NCBI GenBank assembly: GCA_011317545.1
Contig: WUJK01000006.1
Coordinates: forward strand, 248,001 to 312,000
Reading direction: 5' to 3'
DNA: 64,000 nt
Origin: Coniella vitis
Lineage: Eukaryota > Ascomycota > Sordariomycetes > Diaporthales > Schizoparmaceae
Both the position numbers and the translations under genes were made by a program. Below the pieces are notes generated by a model. That model was not told the origin of the DNA. It saw only the letters and a list, made by a program, of their open reading frames with translations, and ran no database searches. Positions 1 to 12,290 of the stretch are shown piece by piece; position 1 is the first letter of the stretch; each line of letters starts with the position of its first letter.

Positions 1-248
1 GTAGTCGAAGAAGCGCTTACTACTATAGTATGTACACGTAGCAGAGCGTGTTCGAGTCATCCCGTAGTATATTACTTGAGAATCGACGGCCAATACAAGC
101 AAACAATTCTGTAAGTAGATATCAAGAGTAATCCAGTCCAACCAGCTCAACATCTCTCGGCTCTTCGGCACTGGGACGAGGTTAACCCGGTTCCCAACCC
201 CAGAACCGTAATTTCCACCAGCGCAAATTTTGATCGGTTATGGAGCTT

Positions 249-282
249 ATTATACTATGTAGTAGAAGCTACATAGTATAAT
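249..282. repeat. Perfect 14-bp inverted repeat (hairpin)
   Basis: The arm ATTATACTATGTAG at 249-262 is followed by a 6-nt loop (TAGAAG) and its exact reverse complement at 269-282. It is the longest perfect example of the ACTATGTA/TACATAGT word family in the window. There is no T-run after it and no adjacent gene end, so a terminator role is not indicated. Confidence 0.85.
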
Positions 283-1693
283 CCAAACGCCTATACCTGC
301 GTTCTGGGCTTATCAATACATAGTAAGCAGATCTTTTTCTGATCAGCAGCACGGGCTCCCATCTCGGACTTTGACCGCCATTGGTGGATGTGAAGGAGAA
401 AGAACTTGATGGGTGCTTGTTTATTACCTTACAGAATGGGAATAGTATGCTTTGACTCTTGAGGGTGGGCTATCATGGTAGCAAAATTGCGGACTAGTAT
501 CGCGTTGAAACTAGTATGCTTAACCTTTGACGATCGGTGAGAGCAGTGGACTTGGTCTATTATTTACTTGCTTGTCAGCCCGTCTAATAGGAAGAATTCA
601 TGAAATCAATATTGACACTGATGAAGTTACAATATCATGTCGGCCGACACACGTGTTGACTGTGAGGACGATCTATCTGTCTGCGGCATTTTAGAGTTCT
701 TATCGGGCTCGACCTATTCTAATGTAATTTTTTTTTTTTTTGGAACATTCGCGCTGTGCGACGGCTACCACTGCCGCTCGTGGTCAACTGGTGTTACAGT
801 AGGAGAGGAGTTATGCCTTGCTCGCCGGCGGTCAACCGAGCGGCACTACATAGTATGTACATAGTAAATCAGTCCGTCCAGACCGACCGACTAGCTGCTG
901 CGGCATCAAGAGAACCACCTTGGTGGGGAACGTGGTTGTCGAAGTAATTTTGGCGCCAGGATGGTCGAATGCTTGCTTGCTACTAGCCCCGGAAGGCCCG
1001 TTCTCTTGTTCCGTGGAATGGCAACCAATACATGGGATCCTCAGCAGCCACGGCCATAGCACAGCCCATCTGCAGCTGGCCAGATCGGCTGGGTCTACAC
1101 AGTACAGATCGGTGCGTGGGTAAGATGTGAGCTATCAAAATGTCCCTGGACGTTGTGAGGCCTCTACAACAATACTCTATGCAAATACACAGCACAAGCC
1201 GCACAATTTGGAATGAAGGCCACTACTCCCGGTGAATGGTTACTAGTGAATGTCAATGCTGGACCATGCGTGCTATCTATGCAGACAAGTGGCACGCTTG
1301 CCAGCCCCCGCCTACCGCGTGGCAGGTCCAGCAAACTGTGGGGCAAACGGAAGGAGCCTTCAGACATAGTGATAATGTTTAAATGCTTGCTTTCTTTTCA
1401 AGCATGATGAGCAGCTGGGGGCGAACAGACGAGACCCAAATTTCACTTTGTGGTCAACACGTGACGGTGGGAAAATGGATACACTATCATAGTACTGTGT
1501 ATGAGCAGCTGGCGATGTTAGCTGCCGCGAGCTGTACAAAAAGCAGCAACAACAAAAGAGCCTGTCGTTCGGACGGCCCGCGTCGACTCAAGCAGCTGCA
1601 GCTGCGCCACCTGCACCTGTCTGTTTTCCCCCGAAGGAGTACTTACCACAGTGCTTATTAATACATACATATATCCATACATGCATGCATGCA

Positions 1694-1709
1694 TACTATG
1701 TACATAGTA
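1694..1709. repeat. 16-bp perfect palindrome TACTATGTACATAGTA
   Basis: This is a loop-free self-complementary 16-mer and represents the core of the dispersed word family. It lies after an alternating ATGC stretch at 1680-1693. Confidence 0.85.
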
Positions 1710-3391
1710 CATGCATAGTAGCCCAACGGCTCTCTCCGGCTGAACGACACCTTCAGAGAGGCCTCACTTATACTATACATAGTATTATGTATACACAAGC
1801 GTCTATGGGGGAAAAAGACAAAATTGTCTCAACATGTGCAACACTGCCTAACACTGCCTGTGCGCAAATTTGGTCGGTGTCGTTGAGATGGCACCGCTCT
1901 CTGATGCAAACTTTTACTCTGTGCTTGCGAACGCCCTAATGGTAGCACCAGAGCAATTAGCCTGCAGCGACACAGGACTTGAACAGCTAGTACTACTACA
2001 TAGTATCTGTGTACCTTCGTAGCACTATAGAGTGGTTGTAGCTTTGTACAGAGAGCCGTACAACAACCATCAACGCAGCAAAGTCAGCCGAAAAAGAGGC
2101 CGGTAGAGAGCATATTTGACAAGGACGGATTGTACCGTTCGAGCTCTTGCTTGGCTGGTTGGCTGAGCATAGCAACGGCCTACTACATAGTATACACTAC
2201 TATTATACAACGTATACTATGCTCTGCACATAAGCAATCGCAACAGGCGATGCATAAATGTTGTGCAGCAGCCAAAAAAGCCTGGAACCCCTTTTCGGGG
2301 GAGGCTGAGACTGCTACATGTCCGCACGTCAATGTTGCCGCATCCGGCATGGCACGACGTCCCGCAGCTGGTTGCTCAAGCTTGCTCTCCCCGTCGGTCC
2401 AACAAAGAAACGACAGCAGATTCGCAAAGTGGGAATGACGCCCATGGCCACAATAGCGATGCCATGGCGATTCGCGCTGCTGGCCTTTTTCACCTTCTGA
2501 CCATGACTTCACGGCTGGGCACGCCGAGCATTGGGGGTTGGCCCTATTATGTTCAGCTGCGTTGGTGGGCAGCTAAGCACGAATCGAGTGAGCAGATCGT
2601 CGGCAGAGGAGCCCCCAGGCTCAGGCCCTTGTCGATCCGTGGACAGATCATTGAACAACTGGTTGTATTGACGGCGACAACGAGTGTGAGGAACGGCATA
2701 GCGGCTAGTTGTGGGGACGGCGGGCAGGCTGTGGCCTGTTGGGTGCGTGTGTTTGGTTCTGCAGGCCTCTCTACCTGGTGCTCAGTGTTTCATTTCCATG
2801 TCCTTTGGGTGCTTCGTTTGATTTGACTTTTTGTCTCCCCTCCACCTCTCCGCCTCTCCTCTGCCGGCAGACCGTGGCCTCCAAAACCTATCGGCCGTGG
2901 GTGGGACCGTAACGCTGTCTCTGTGTGGGCTTCAGACTGTTAGTTCTGCGGCTATTGGGCCCCTAATGCTACCCTGAAATGAACAATGAACACAGCGCCT
3001 CCTCTGGCCCTCCTACCGCGGCATGATGGCCCAGCTAGGCCTGCTGTGATCAACGTCAACCCAGGCACTAGGGCACGCTAGGTGCACGCTGTAGACCCAG
3101 GTGACAGGCAGATGGAGAAGGGGCCAAGCAGTCGTGGTGTCATAGGGCCTCAGAGACAATGCGGTGGAAAAAGGAAATGCGTGTTTCTGGTTCTGGTTTC
3201 TGGAAGTGGGAGACGTCATTGCCACGACGCCAACCACTGTGATTTCACCCTGGCAAATCCTGGCCTGCAGAGCGCACCAGCTGCAGCTCGCCGCAAGATT
3301 GCGAATCTGCAAGCTGCAAGCTGCAAGCTGCAACTACCGTACAAGGCCAAGAGGGCCTCCCACCATAGTAGTCGTAGCATAGTGCGTACCG

Positions 3392-3417
3392 TACTATGTA
3401 CTATGTACTATGTAGTA
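3392..3417. repeat. Short tandem array of TACTATG
   Basis: Three head-to-tail copies of the 7-mer TACTATG are followed by TAGTAG. The array shows that the palindrome half-site can also occur in tandem. It lies about 640 bp upstream of the CSC1-like start codon. Confidence 0.8.
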
Positions 3418-4055
3418 GCGCTAGGCGCAAAGCAAGGTCTACTAGCCTGGACCCCGGTCCCTGATCTGGTGCCCAGGATCGTAGGCCTGGCTGGGAGTCG
3501 CGACTTCCTCTCTTTTTTCTTCTTCATTACTATGTACTACCTAGTACTGCCATCCCCGCCAACTAGTACACCATTTTACTGCAGGGACCTTCCCTTCCAG
3601 GCACGCTGGGTGCATGGGCGGCCGTCCTCCTTCTTCATCTCCCACCTTCCCACCTCCTTCTCCCCAATCACGGGAAATCATCTGGACAAAGTTTTTAAAA
3701 CTTCGTTTCCAGTTGGCCTTGTCGCGCTCATCCGCACCACAGGGTCCCGCTGCCCATCGAACGACTGCCTCCCGCCGTTGCCCAGTCTATTACTCGCCGT
3801 CTGCTACGAAGCATCAGACGCGCAACGTCACCAGGCCACGACATTCCAGTCTTCTGCTCACGCCCAGCACAAGAGCACAAGAGCACAACAGCTCGCTTGA
3901 CCCACCACTAAGTAGGTCTCGTCCTTTGTGAGGGTCCGTCTGGTTTGTCTTCAGACCTGGATGTTCTTTTTTCTTCTTTGATCTGGGTTTCATCGACCAC
4001 TTACATAGTATTCAGAAACCGACGGGGCGGGTCCCTCGCACGTCAACAACCGACC

Positions 4056-6785
4056 ATGTCTTCTTCAAACTCCAACATTGGCGAGAATCGGACCACAACG
4101 GCCGTCTCGCTCTCGGGCTTGATTTCAACCCTTGTGCCAGTTTTTGTTGTTGCTGCCATTTACGTGGTCATCTTTTTGATCCTGCGCCGCAGCCAGAGAC
4201 GTTTCTACGCCCCGCGTTCGTACATCGGCAGTCTGCGAGAATCAGAGAGGACGCCAGCGTTACCGACGGGCACTTTCAATTGGTTTGGCCAGTTCTGGAA
4301 GATTCCCGATGAACTCGCCCTCCAGACTCAGTCACTCGATGCCTTCCTCTTCCTGCGCTACATCCGCCTGACCGTCATCATCTCCTTCGTCGGTTGCTGC
4401 ATCACATGGCCCATTCTGTTCCCTGTCAATGCGACGGGCGGGGGCGGTCAAGCGCAACTCGACATCCTCTCGTACTCCAACATCGACCAGTCCACCCAGC
4501 GCAACCGCTATTATGCTCACGCCCTAGTCGCCTGGGTCTTTCTGGCTTTCGTGCTGTACACCATCATGAGAGAATGCATTTACTACGTTAATTTGCGCCA
4601 GGCCTTCCTTGTCAGCCCAATGTACTCGGAGCGCCTCTCCTCCAGGACCGTTCTCTTCACATCGGTGCCACAGGCCTATCTGGATGAGAGGAAGCTGCGC
4701 AAGATCTTTGGAAACTCTGTGCGTCGCATCTGGATTTCTGGCGACGCAAGCAAGGTCGAGGACTTGGTGAGTGAGCGAGACAAGACGGCCTTCAAATTGG
4801 AGAAGGCCGAGGTCAAGCTCATCAAGCTTGGTAAGTATATTCAATAACCTTGCCCGAGTGAGGGTCAATATCCTTCATGACGTGGGAAATGAACTGGCCT
4901 GCTAACTTCCAACTCAGCCAACAAGAACCGTCTCAAAGCCAACAAAGGCTCGCCCGCCGATGAACAGGAGGCTACCCTCGACGCTGAGTCTGGAAGCATC
5001 GCCGCTCGATGGGTTCCTGCCAAGAAGCGGCCAACACATAGGACCGGCCCGTTGGGCCTTTTTGGAAAGAAAGTTGATTCTATCGACTGGTGCCGCTCCG
5101 AGCTTACCAGACTCATCCCGGAGACGGAGGCTGCGCAAAACGAGTATCGCGCTGGAAAATTCGACAAGATCGCCGCCGTATTCATTGAGTTCAAGTCGCA
5201 GGCTGAGGCCGAAACAGCCTTTCAAGTCCTTGCGCATCACGCGGCGCTGCAGATGGCTCCTCGTTACATTGGTATCACGCCCCAGGACATTGTTTGGAAG
5301 TCTCTCAAGATTTCTTGGTGGCAAAAGGTTGTCCGCCGCTACGCGGTTCTCGCCTTCATTGCCGCCATGATCATCTTTTGGGCAATCCCGGTCGCGGTCG
5401 TTGGTGTTATCAGCAACATCAAATACCTGGAAAACCAATTCTCTTGGCTGAGATGGCTCAGCGACATCCCTAGTGTTATCATGGGTGTCGTTGAAGGCCT
5501 GTTGCCTTCCGTCGCACTATCGATCCTCATGTCGCTGGTTCCTGTCGTGATGAGGCTGTGTGCAAAGCTTGCTGGCGAGCCATCGTACTCACGTGTGGAG
5601 CTCTTTACTCAAAACGCCTACTTTGTTTTCCAGGTTGTCCAGGTCTTTCTGGTCACGACTTTCACGTCTTCTGCGGCTGCTGTCGTGAGCGAGATCATTC
5701 AAAAGCCTTACGACGCGACATCGATTCTGGCCAGCAATCTGCCGATGGCATCCAATTTCTATATTTCCTACTTCATCGTGCAGGGTCTGTCGGTTGCCGC
5801 CAGCGTCCTCTCGCAAGCAGTTGGCTTTGTCATTTTCACGCTCGTCTTCAAGTACCTCACTAGCACGCCTCGCGCACTCTACAACAAGTGGGCCAAGCTG
5901 AGCGCCATTTCTTGGGGAAGTACACTGCCCGTGTATACAAATATTACGGTTATTGCAATTGTATACGCCGTCATTGCACCCCTCTGCTTGGGCTTCTCAA
6001 CGATTGGCATGGGGCTCTTCTATCTTGCGTGGCGGTACAATGTGCTCTTCGTGACTGACACGGGCATTGACACTCGAGGTTTGATTTACCCTCGCGCTGT
6101 CAAGCAGCTATTTACTGGTGTGTACTTGTGCGAGCTGTGCCTGATTGGACTTTTTGGTGCCTCGGTGGCTATTGGTCCCCTGGTCCTCATGGTTATTTTC
6201 CTCATTTTCACGGTCTTGTTCCACATCAGCCTGAACAGCGCGATCAACCCCCTGCTGTACAACCTGCCTCAGAGTCTGATGGCCGAAGAGGAATCTCGTC
6301 GGGCAGATTTGGAAGATGCCACGAGTAGTGAAAAGGTCAAGAGCACGACCAATGGTTCGGGATCATCTTCGGTTAGTTGAAACATTGGAACGCTGATGCT
6401 AGCTCTGGAATTTGGATTGAATGCTAACTCTTTGTCACAGTTTCCACCTGAGCCCAAGAAGGGCAACCTATTCGTCAAGTTCTTGAAGCCTTGGGTCTAT
6501 GCAGACTATCGCAGCATGCAGGCACTCGTCCCCCGCCACGAGTTTAACTTTGGCTACACTGAGGAGATTGAGGCTAATGCGTACTACCCACCTGCCGTCG
6601 CCTCGTCCGCCCCGCTGCTATGGATCCCCCGCGACCCAGCAGGCGTGTCGACCCAGGAAATTGCAGAAACGAGCAAAGTTATCCCAATTACAGATGAAGG
6701 CTGCGAGCTCAATGAAAAGAACAAGCTCGTTTGGGATCAGGATGGTGCAAGGCCTCCAGTATGGGAGGAGAAGGTCTACTACTAG
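4056..6785 (+). CDS. CSC1/OSCA (DUF221)-family calcium-permeable channel
   Basis: Predicted polytopic plasma-membrane protein of the CSC1/OSCA/TMEM63 family, osmosensitive or mechanosensitive cation channels in characterised members. Three exons join in frame: 4056-4830, 4918-6371 and 6441-6785, giving 857 aa, a usual family length. Both introns have GT..AG ends (gtaagt, gttagt). An N-terminal hydrophobic helix at about residues 20-45 is followed by two more helices and a long hydrophilic loop, as in the RSN1_TM and PHM7_cyt domains. A second half with many hydrophobic segments follows (RSN1_7TM). The C-terminus ending in PVWEEKVYY resembles the PHM7_ext tail of fungal members. The first in-frame ATG is at 4056; an upstream in-frame extension has only a TTG. 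The family assignment is firm; gating stimulus and location are inferred from the family. Confidence 0.9.
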
Positions 6786-7645
6786 GTGTGGATTAGTAGT
6801 GTTGAGCATCCGCTGGTTAATGTGAGGTCGGGGAGTTCAACACGATAATGGTGTATGAGAGCAGATAATGACTGGTTGTTGGGAAGATGGGTGGGAGACG
6901 GCTCATCGCTGGAACAGAGGTTCAATTTCCGTATTGTTTTTCTTCTTGTTGGTTATCCATGGTTACGACTATTATGTTGGAGCCCGGTGTGGTTCTGGAT
7001 CTGATTGCGACGACTCAAATACCCCCACTGGCGTATGTGGATATGAGGATTCTAGAGGTCATTAGGTACTAGGGGGCTACTTATGGCGGAGAGAGTGTGT
7101 TTATATTGAATATACACGTTTTAATTCAGCAAGAGCTCGACCAGAGCAGTGGTGGTGAGCGGTGATGAGCGGCAGAAAGAAAATAGTAAAGAGCTGCGTG
7201 AGAGACAGAGCACGCGAGAGGTAATAGCTCTCTACTATAACATATGCTGAATTGATTCACTCAAAGTTGTGCCACACCAATACTGTCGTATAAATGCGGT
7301 CTGTAACTCTTTACTAGCCCAAGGTCATTCATTGGCGGTGAAGGTCGCTGATTGGCTGCTTACTTAAGAAACGGTGGGAAAACACGACGACACATCAACG
7401 AAAACGTCTCAGCTGGGCAGACCGGCATACTTCCTTCACCATCTGGATATACTAAATTAATTTCGAATCCTCTACTAAGAGGCCAGAAGTCCTCACTACC
7501 AAGTCACCAATCCGAATGGACAGCTGGGCGACCGTAAAACACGAGATTGAGAGGACAGACGAACAGTGACTAGCTCCTCCAGAAAGCTTGACCTTTGATA
7601 TCACGAGCAGTCGCCACCGATGGTACACCTCGCCCTGTCGCCGCC
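6786..7645. other. Intergenic region between CSC1-like and PLC-like genes
   Basis: About 860 bp containing the 3' flank of the channel gene and the promoter of the phosphodiesterase gene. I see no gene or notable repeat in it. Confidence 0.5.
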
Positions 7646-8647
7646 ATGGTGCTACCGCTGCACAAAGCCGGGCACCGACGCAGCAGGCTCAGCCTCGTCC
7701 TCTTCACGACAATTGCCGTTCTCGGCAGCTACACTCTCCTTCACATCTTGCTTTCACCGCTCGACCCGTTCTCCTCATCTCTCTCTCTTGGGGGGTCTTT
7801 GCCCTCTCTTTCTCCCTTACCTTCTCCTTCTTCTCCTTCTTCTTCTTCTTCTTCTTCTTCCCTACCACCAGCTACTTACCACAATTATACTTCTGCTTTC
7901 TCCTTTGACCTGGACCAGGCTGTCCATCCAACATGGATGGCACGTATTCCGGACGCCGTCTCGCTCACCAGTCTTTCGATCCCAGGCACCCACGACACGT
8001 TGACATTTGACCTCGTAGACAATGAGGTCTTCCAATGCCAGAACCACAATCTACAGGCGCAGCTGCGGGCAGGATTGCGGTATTTTGATATCCGTGGACG
8101 GTTGATGTACAATGCCACAGGCACCACCGGGGAGCAGGGCGAAGAGATTACCACAGCCGCCGCCGCCGCCGCCAAAACAGCCAACATTGGCATCTTTCAT
8201 GCACACGTGTACACGGGGTATACATTCCAGGATGTGTTGCTGGCCGTCTTTGCGTTTCTAGAAGAGAACCCTTCCGAGGGCATTATACTGCGGGTCAAGC
8301 AAGAGGGCGCACCGGTGCCTCTTGATGGCCATGGGGACCCGCAGGCGAGTGCTGAGGCTGATGCTGTCGCCGCTGCGAGTGACAATGATATGCTCGAGGA
8401 GTTGAAGTACAAGTACAACACAACCTTTGAAGAGGCTTTCAACTACTACCGTCTCAACAACCCCGCGACCGCACCGGGCTGCGCAAAACACTTCCTTTAC
8501 CCTTGGCCTCCCACACCGTCGTCGTCGTCGTCATCATCATCATCCACCACACGGATGGTTCCTACAATGGGCGAGCTGAGAAATAAGGTTCTCATCCTTT
8601 ACGAGTTTCCCACCATTCCAACAACGCGCCCTTCCCCTCCTCCATTG

Positions 8648-8699
<52 letters not shown>

Positions 8700-9109
8700 C
8701 GAGTATCAGCAACTACGGCATCCCCTGGACCTCCCCACACATTTCTCTCGAAGACCTCTGGATCATTCTCACCCCGCAACTCCTTGAGAGCAAATGGGAC
8801 GCGGTGCGGGAGAATCTGCTTCTTGCCGCCGCGAGCCCAGACGACGCCGACGTGCTGTTCCTGACGCACCTGAGCGCAAGCGTGGGCGTGCTGCCCATCG
8901 AAGCAGCTGCTGGGCCGTTTCCAGAGCGCGCTAATGGATCATTGATTGTGGGGATCAATGAGCGGACGGGGTTATGGCTTGAGCAAGGGGCAGTGGATAT
9001 GGGCCAAGGACTAGGTACAGGAGGGAAGACGGGAGTGGTGATGGGTGATTTCCTGGGCAAGAGGCTTGTAGAAGGCATCTTGACGAGGAATCAGTGGCTG
9101 GAGGTGTAA
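7646..9109 (+). CDS. Membrane-anchored PI-PLC X-domain phosphodiesterase-like protein
   Basis: Single-exon gene of 487 aa. A short basic N-terminus (HRRSR) precedes a hydrophobic segment at about residues 15-37, suggesting a type II membrane anchor or uncleaved signal. The PLC-like phosphodiesterase fold is indicated by SIPGTHDTLTFD (His116), the FDIRGR motif and GIFHAHVYTG (His185/187). These match the two histidines used by bacterial-type PI-PLC enzymes for acid-base catalysis. The likely substrate is phosphatidylinositol or a GPI-type lipid, but the substrate is unproven. Low-complexity Ser runs (7821-7860, 8516-8544) and an 18-Thr run encoded by ACA repeats (8648-8700) interrupt the protein and may vary in length. 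The ATG at 7646 sits in GCCATGG context; the frame upstream lacks an earlier ATG. Confidence 0.8.
7821..7860 (+). repeat. TTC/CTT microsatellite in coding sequence
   Basis: A near-perfect pyrimidine triplet repeat encodes a Ser/Pro-rich stretch just after the membrane anchor of the PLC-like protein. Confidence 0.85.
8648..8700 (+). repeat. ACA triplet microsatellite encoding poly-Thr
   Basis: An uninterrupted ACA repeat encodes 18 consecutive threonines in the PLC-like protein. Perfect triplet tracts of this length are expected to vary in length without shifting the frame. Confidence 0.9.
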
Positions 9110-11930
9110 AGTGTGGAATACTGGTCAAGTGTTTCTTTTTTTCTTTTTTTCGGTTTCTCACACATAGCAACAGATTGCACGTACTTGATGTTCGTCGACA
9201 GAGAAGGCTATTTCAGACCAGCATCAAAAGACCTTACGCTCTACACCACGGGGTAATCTTTCAGCTCAACAGAAGCGCCTGGCAGCCAACAACAATCCTT
9301 CATATGAAAACACCAGGAAACGATGTAATGACCATGGATAGCAAGCGACCAGACTTTGACCTATGCGGACCCAAGAGGTTTCCCCGTTTCTTCTGCTCTA
9401 TCACAGAATTCTTGAGTGCCCAAAGCTAGCATACTCGGTATAAAACATGCTGAGTGGTGCCTTTACAGATGGATGAGGGTGTCATGGAAAATCCTTTTTT
9501 CTCAACATTTATGTGTGCGAAAAAGTTGACAGTGAACCTACGATCGATGACTATGAACTATAGAGGAACGAAACAGCCGCACCCCAGAGGCCTACAAGAC
9601 TGAACATGGAATGTATACACACGTGGGGGTGAAAGAATTGCCCTGCTCACTCTCGGGGGCCAAGACTAAGCTTCACACGATCATGTTCAGCTAGAGTACG
9701 TGGATAGTCAGTTTTTATAAGCATATAACCATAGACCTCTGGGATTTCCCTTGGCTGTTGATTGTTGACAACCATCACCAGCATTAACAGAGACACAGTA
9801 GTAGTAAACGCGCAATCAATAACAAGTACATCTCAACTTAGCATATCCACAATAATGACTTGCCAGCTATGTTACTAGCACAATGTACATTACGCACGGT
9901 AGCTGCCAAGCTACTCCTTTGGCAACTCGGCGTCTCCTATGTGCGCAAGAGTGGAATCCCACCTAGAGAGGAGAGCGGAGCAGAGCAAAATAGGTCTAGG
10001 AAAACAATGGAATGCAGTTTGATGAATCTCGATCTCAAGTTGACGTAGGTTGATGGGTCTGGCTGAGCTTGACGGCGTTTCGTTTTTTTTTTTTTTTTTG
10101 TTGTTCCACTGGTCCTCTTGTCTGGCAGCGGAAAATGGATACTTGGTGTAAAGTGTGTACGGTCTAAAACTTCTCCACATCAAGAAAAGAACAAGAAACT
10201 TTCAAAGCTTTTTCAAGGTTGATGTGTGTGTAGTGTATATATCTATGCAAATGCACGCGTACTGTGGATGTAGTACAAAATTTGTACGAATCAAGTGTGG
10301 GTGGAGGTTTGACGTGCTTTGGGTTCAGTACAGCTCTGGGGCCGTTGTTGTATGCTTGGTTGGCATCTCGGCTGATGTTCATCGTGTCTCTTGTTTGTCC
10401 GTTGAGTATACTAACCCATCTTAGAACTTGGGCAATACGTGCTGAAACTGAGTTGATGCTTAAGCCTCGCGTATAATCAAAAGACCCGACCACTGCCCAA
10501 CATTCGGAAACGATCCAAAGAATGAAGCAATCAGAAAACAAAACTCGCAACATGGCACAGCCCCGTAGAACAGAGCCAGCCTTTCTTTGAAAACCCAAAA
10601 AGTCAACGGTACACTTTCTCCGGAGTGCTTGACCAGGCTTTTGTGTTTTACGTTTCTCCGCCAAGGAAGGCTCTTGTCGTACGCGGCTACGCGACGCCTC
10701 TTTCGTCATGATGGCGCGAAATAAGCCACCAGTCCGGATCAAGTCAGTACAGTGTTTCCGTTTCTTGTGTGAGAGTCAGAGAGAGAGAGAGAGAGAGAAA
10801 TCAAAAGTAAAAGAGAAAGACAAGCACAATAGCCATAATAGTAACAACACAAATAACAATGCCAACAACAATACAACGACCACGATGACGCGTTTGCTTG
10901 TCTGGTCCCATTGGCGGACTAGTTGTTGAAACAGGTTCAGTTGACTTGCGCGTTGATTTGCTCGTCTACTACCTCCCTTTGCTAGCACAGCTGTCATCGG
11001 AACTCATAAGGAGCTGCTCTCATTTTTTTTTTTCCTAAAAGCTTTTCACATTGTTCCAAGCGTGAATGGATTTCTCTCCTGCCAAGGAAAGCAACCGTCA
11101 CATAATGTTCGCAAAGGCACAGAAAAGAAGATTGGATATTCAAAGTTGGCTGCTCAGTTTTCCGCTGCCCATTCGACAATCATCCATCTACGTGCTCGGC
11201 TGGACCACGAGCCAGGACATGACTTACTGTCTGTAGACCGCATAATGCAATATACGCAACTGAGAGTATGAATTACAATCCACTCTGGTCTCTGAGAAAG
11301 CGGCATACACACACACACATACTAGGAACTGTGCAAAAACCCGTAATGAAGCTGTTCTCCTATCCCAACGCAGAGGCCCACCCACCCATACGCAGCGCCT
11401 TGCGTACGTACTGTATACTTGTAGACCATGCAATGCATGGCAAAAAGGCTGGGTAAAGTGAATAAACAAAAACATTTTCTGCACGTCGTCAATGTCATCT
11501 CAAAAACAAACTAACCATGTAACCAACTGTCCACACTGATAGCAGAAACATATTATGATCTCCAGTGCATAAGCCGTTCCCACCTTTTTGCTTTCTTCTT
11601 CTTCTCGACGTCATCAAACTAACTCGTCCAGCACAGTACACAGGGTACAAATGACTTGTGTGTCATGTTATTAAAATAATACATACGCGAGGCGCGCGTC
11701 TGCTCGAGGTACTTTTTCAACATATCAAGATAAGTCTAATAAGTCTAAAAAGCTGATCGACGAGATGATTACATGGTATTTCCCAACCGGCGATCTCCAT
11801 TTCCGACACACTCTGACACTCAAAAATCGGCCGGCGCAAACCCCCCAATCATGGATGGCTGCGCGAACTGCCTCTTTTTGCCCCTTGGTCACAGTCGAAG
11901 AGAGTCTCGAGAACCCGTGGGATCATTGCC

Positions 11931-11956
11931 AAAAAAAAAAAAAAAAAAAAAAAAAA
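11931..11956. repeat. A26 homopolymer
   Basis: An uninterrupted run of 26 A residues in intergenic DNA. It could be a polymerase-slippage tract or the tail of an old retroposed copy, but no retroelement body or target duplication is visible around it. Confidence 0.8.
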
Positions 11957-12250
11957 CAATGAATGCGTTTATTTGTTACATACACGAGTGTAGTATTCAG
12001 GATATGCAGTGCTCGCTGGAAGTGACATTCTGGAAGGTAATACATAATAAGTTAGTACAGAGTAAAAAAGTACGTACCTGGCACCGTTCACTGACAAGCT
12101 TTCGCAAAATACTTCAAGGAATAAATCTTTCAGCTACTATGACTATGTAAACTTTTTATGTGGATCTTGCTAGTGTCTGAAACGCCCGAGTCCTCTCTCT
12201 CTCTTTTTTTTTTAATATACTTTTCTTCACCAACGAATCATCTTACGCAA

Positions 12251-12253
<3 letters not shown>

Positions 12254-12289
<36 letters not shown>
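12254..12289. repeat. CT dinucleotide microsatellite (18 units)
   Basis: A perfect CT tract in intergenic DNA. It is not associated with any gene model. Confidence 0.9.

Positions 12290-12290
<1 letters not shown>

Larger units (their letters stand above)
1..4055. other. Intergenic region with dispersed palindromic words
   Basis: About 4 kb with no gene I can recognise. Open frames here (the longest 272 codons, 3082-3900) have no domain, signal peptide or plausible splice structure, and several begin without an ATG. The region repeatedly carries the words ACTATGTA, TACATAGT and CTACATAGTA near 249-282, 845-870, 1694-1709, 1771-1795, 1996-2006, 2181-2220, 3391-3417 and 3530-3545. The last few hundred bases before 4056 are pyrimidine-rich and probably form the promoter and 5' leader of the CSC1-like gene. 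Confidence 0.6.

Noticed and set aside
3082..3900. 272-codon plus-strand open frame upstream of the CSC1-like gene
   Set aside because: It has no domain or coding look, runs through palindromic repeats and a poly-Phe stretch from T-runs, and lies in a pyrimidine-rich leader.
8648..8700. Trinucleotide tract as a CRISPR-like or structured repeat array
   Set aside because: It is a simple coding microsatellite without spacers, and the genome is eukaryotic.
10164..10710. Minus-strand frame of about 180 codons
   Set aside because: No recognisable domain, poor codon bias and no supporting neighbours; likely chance.
11931..11956. Poly-A run as the tail of a LINE or processed copy
   Set aside because: No reverse-transcriptase, gene body or target-site duplication is visible nearby.
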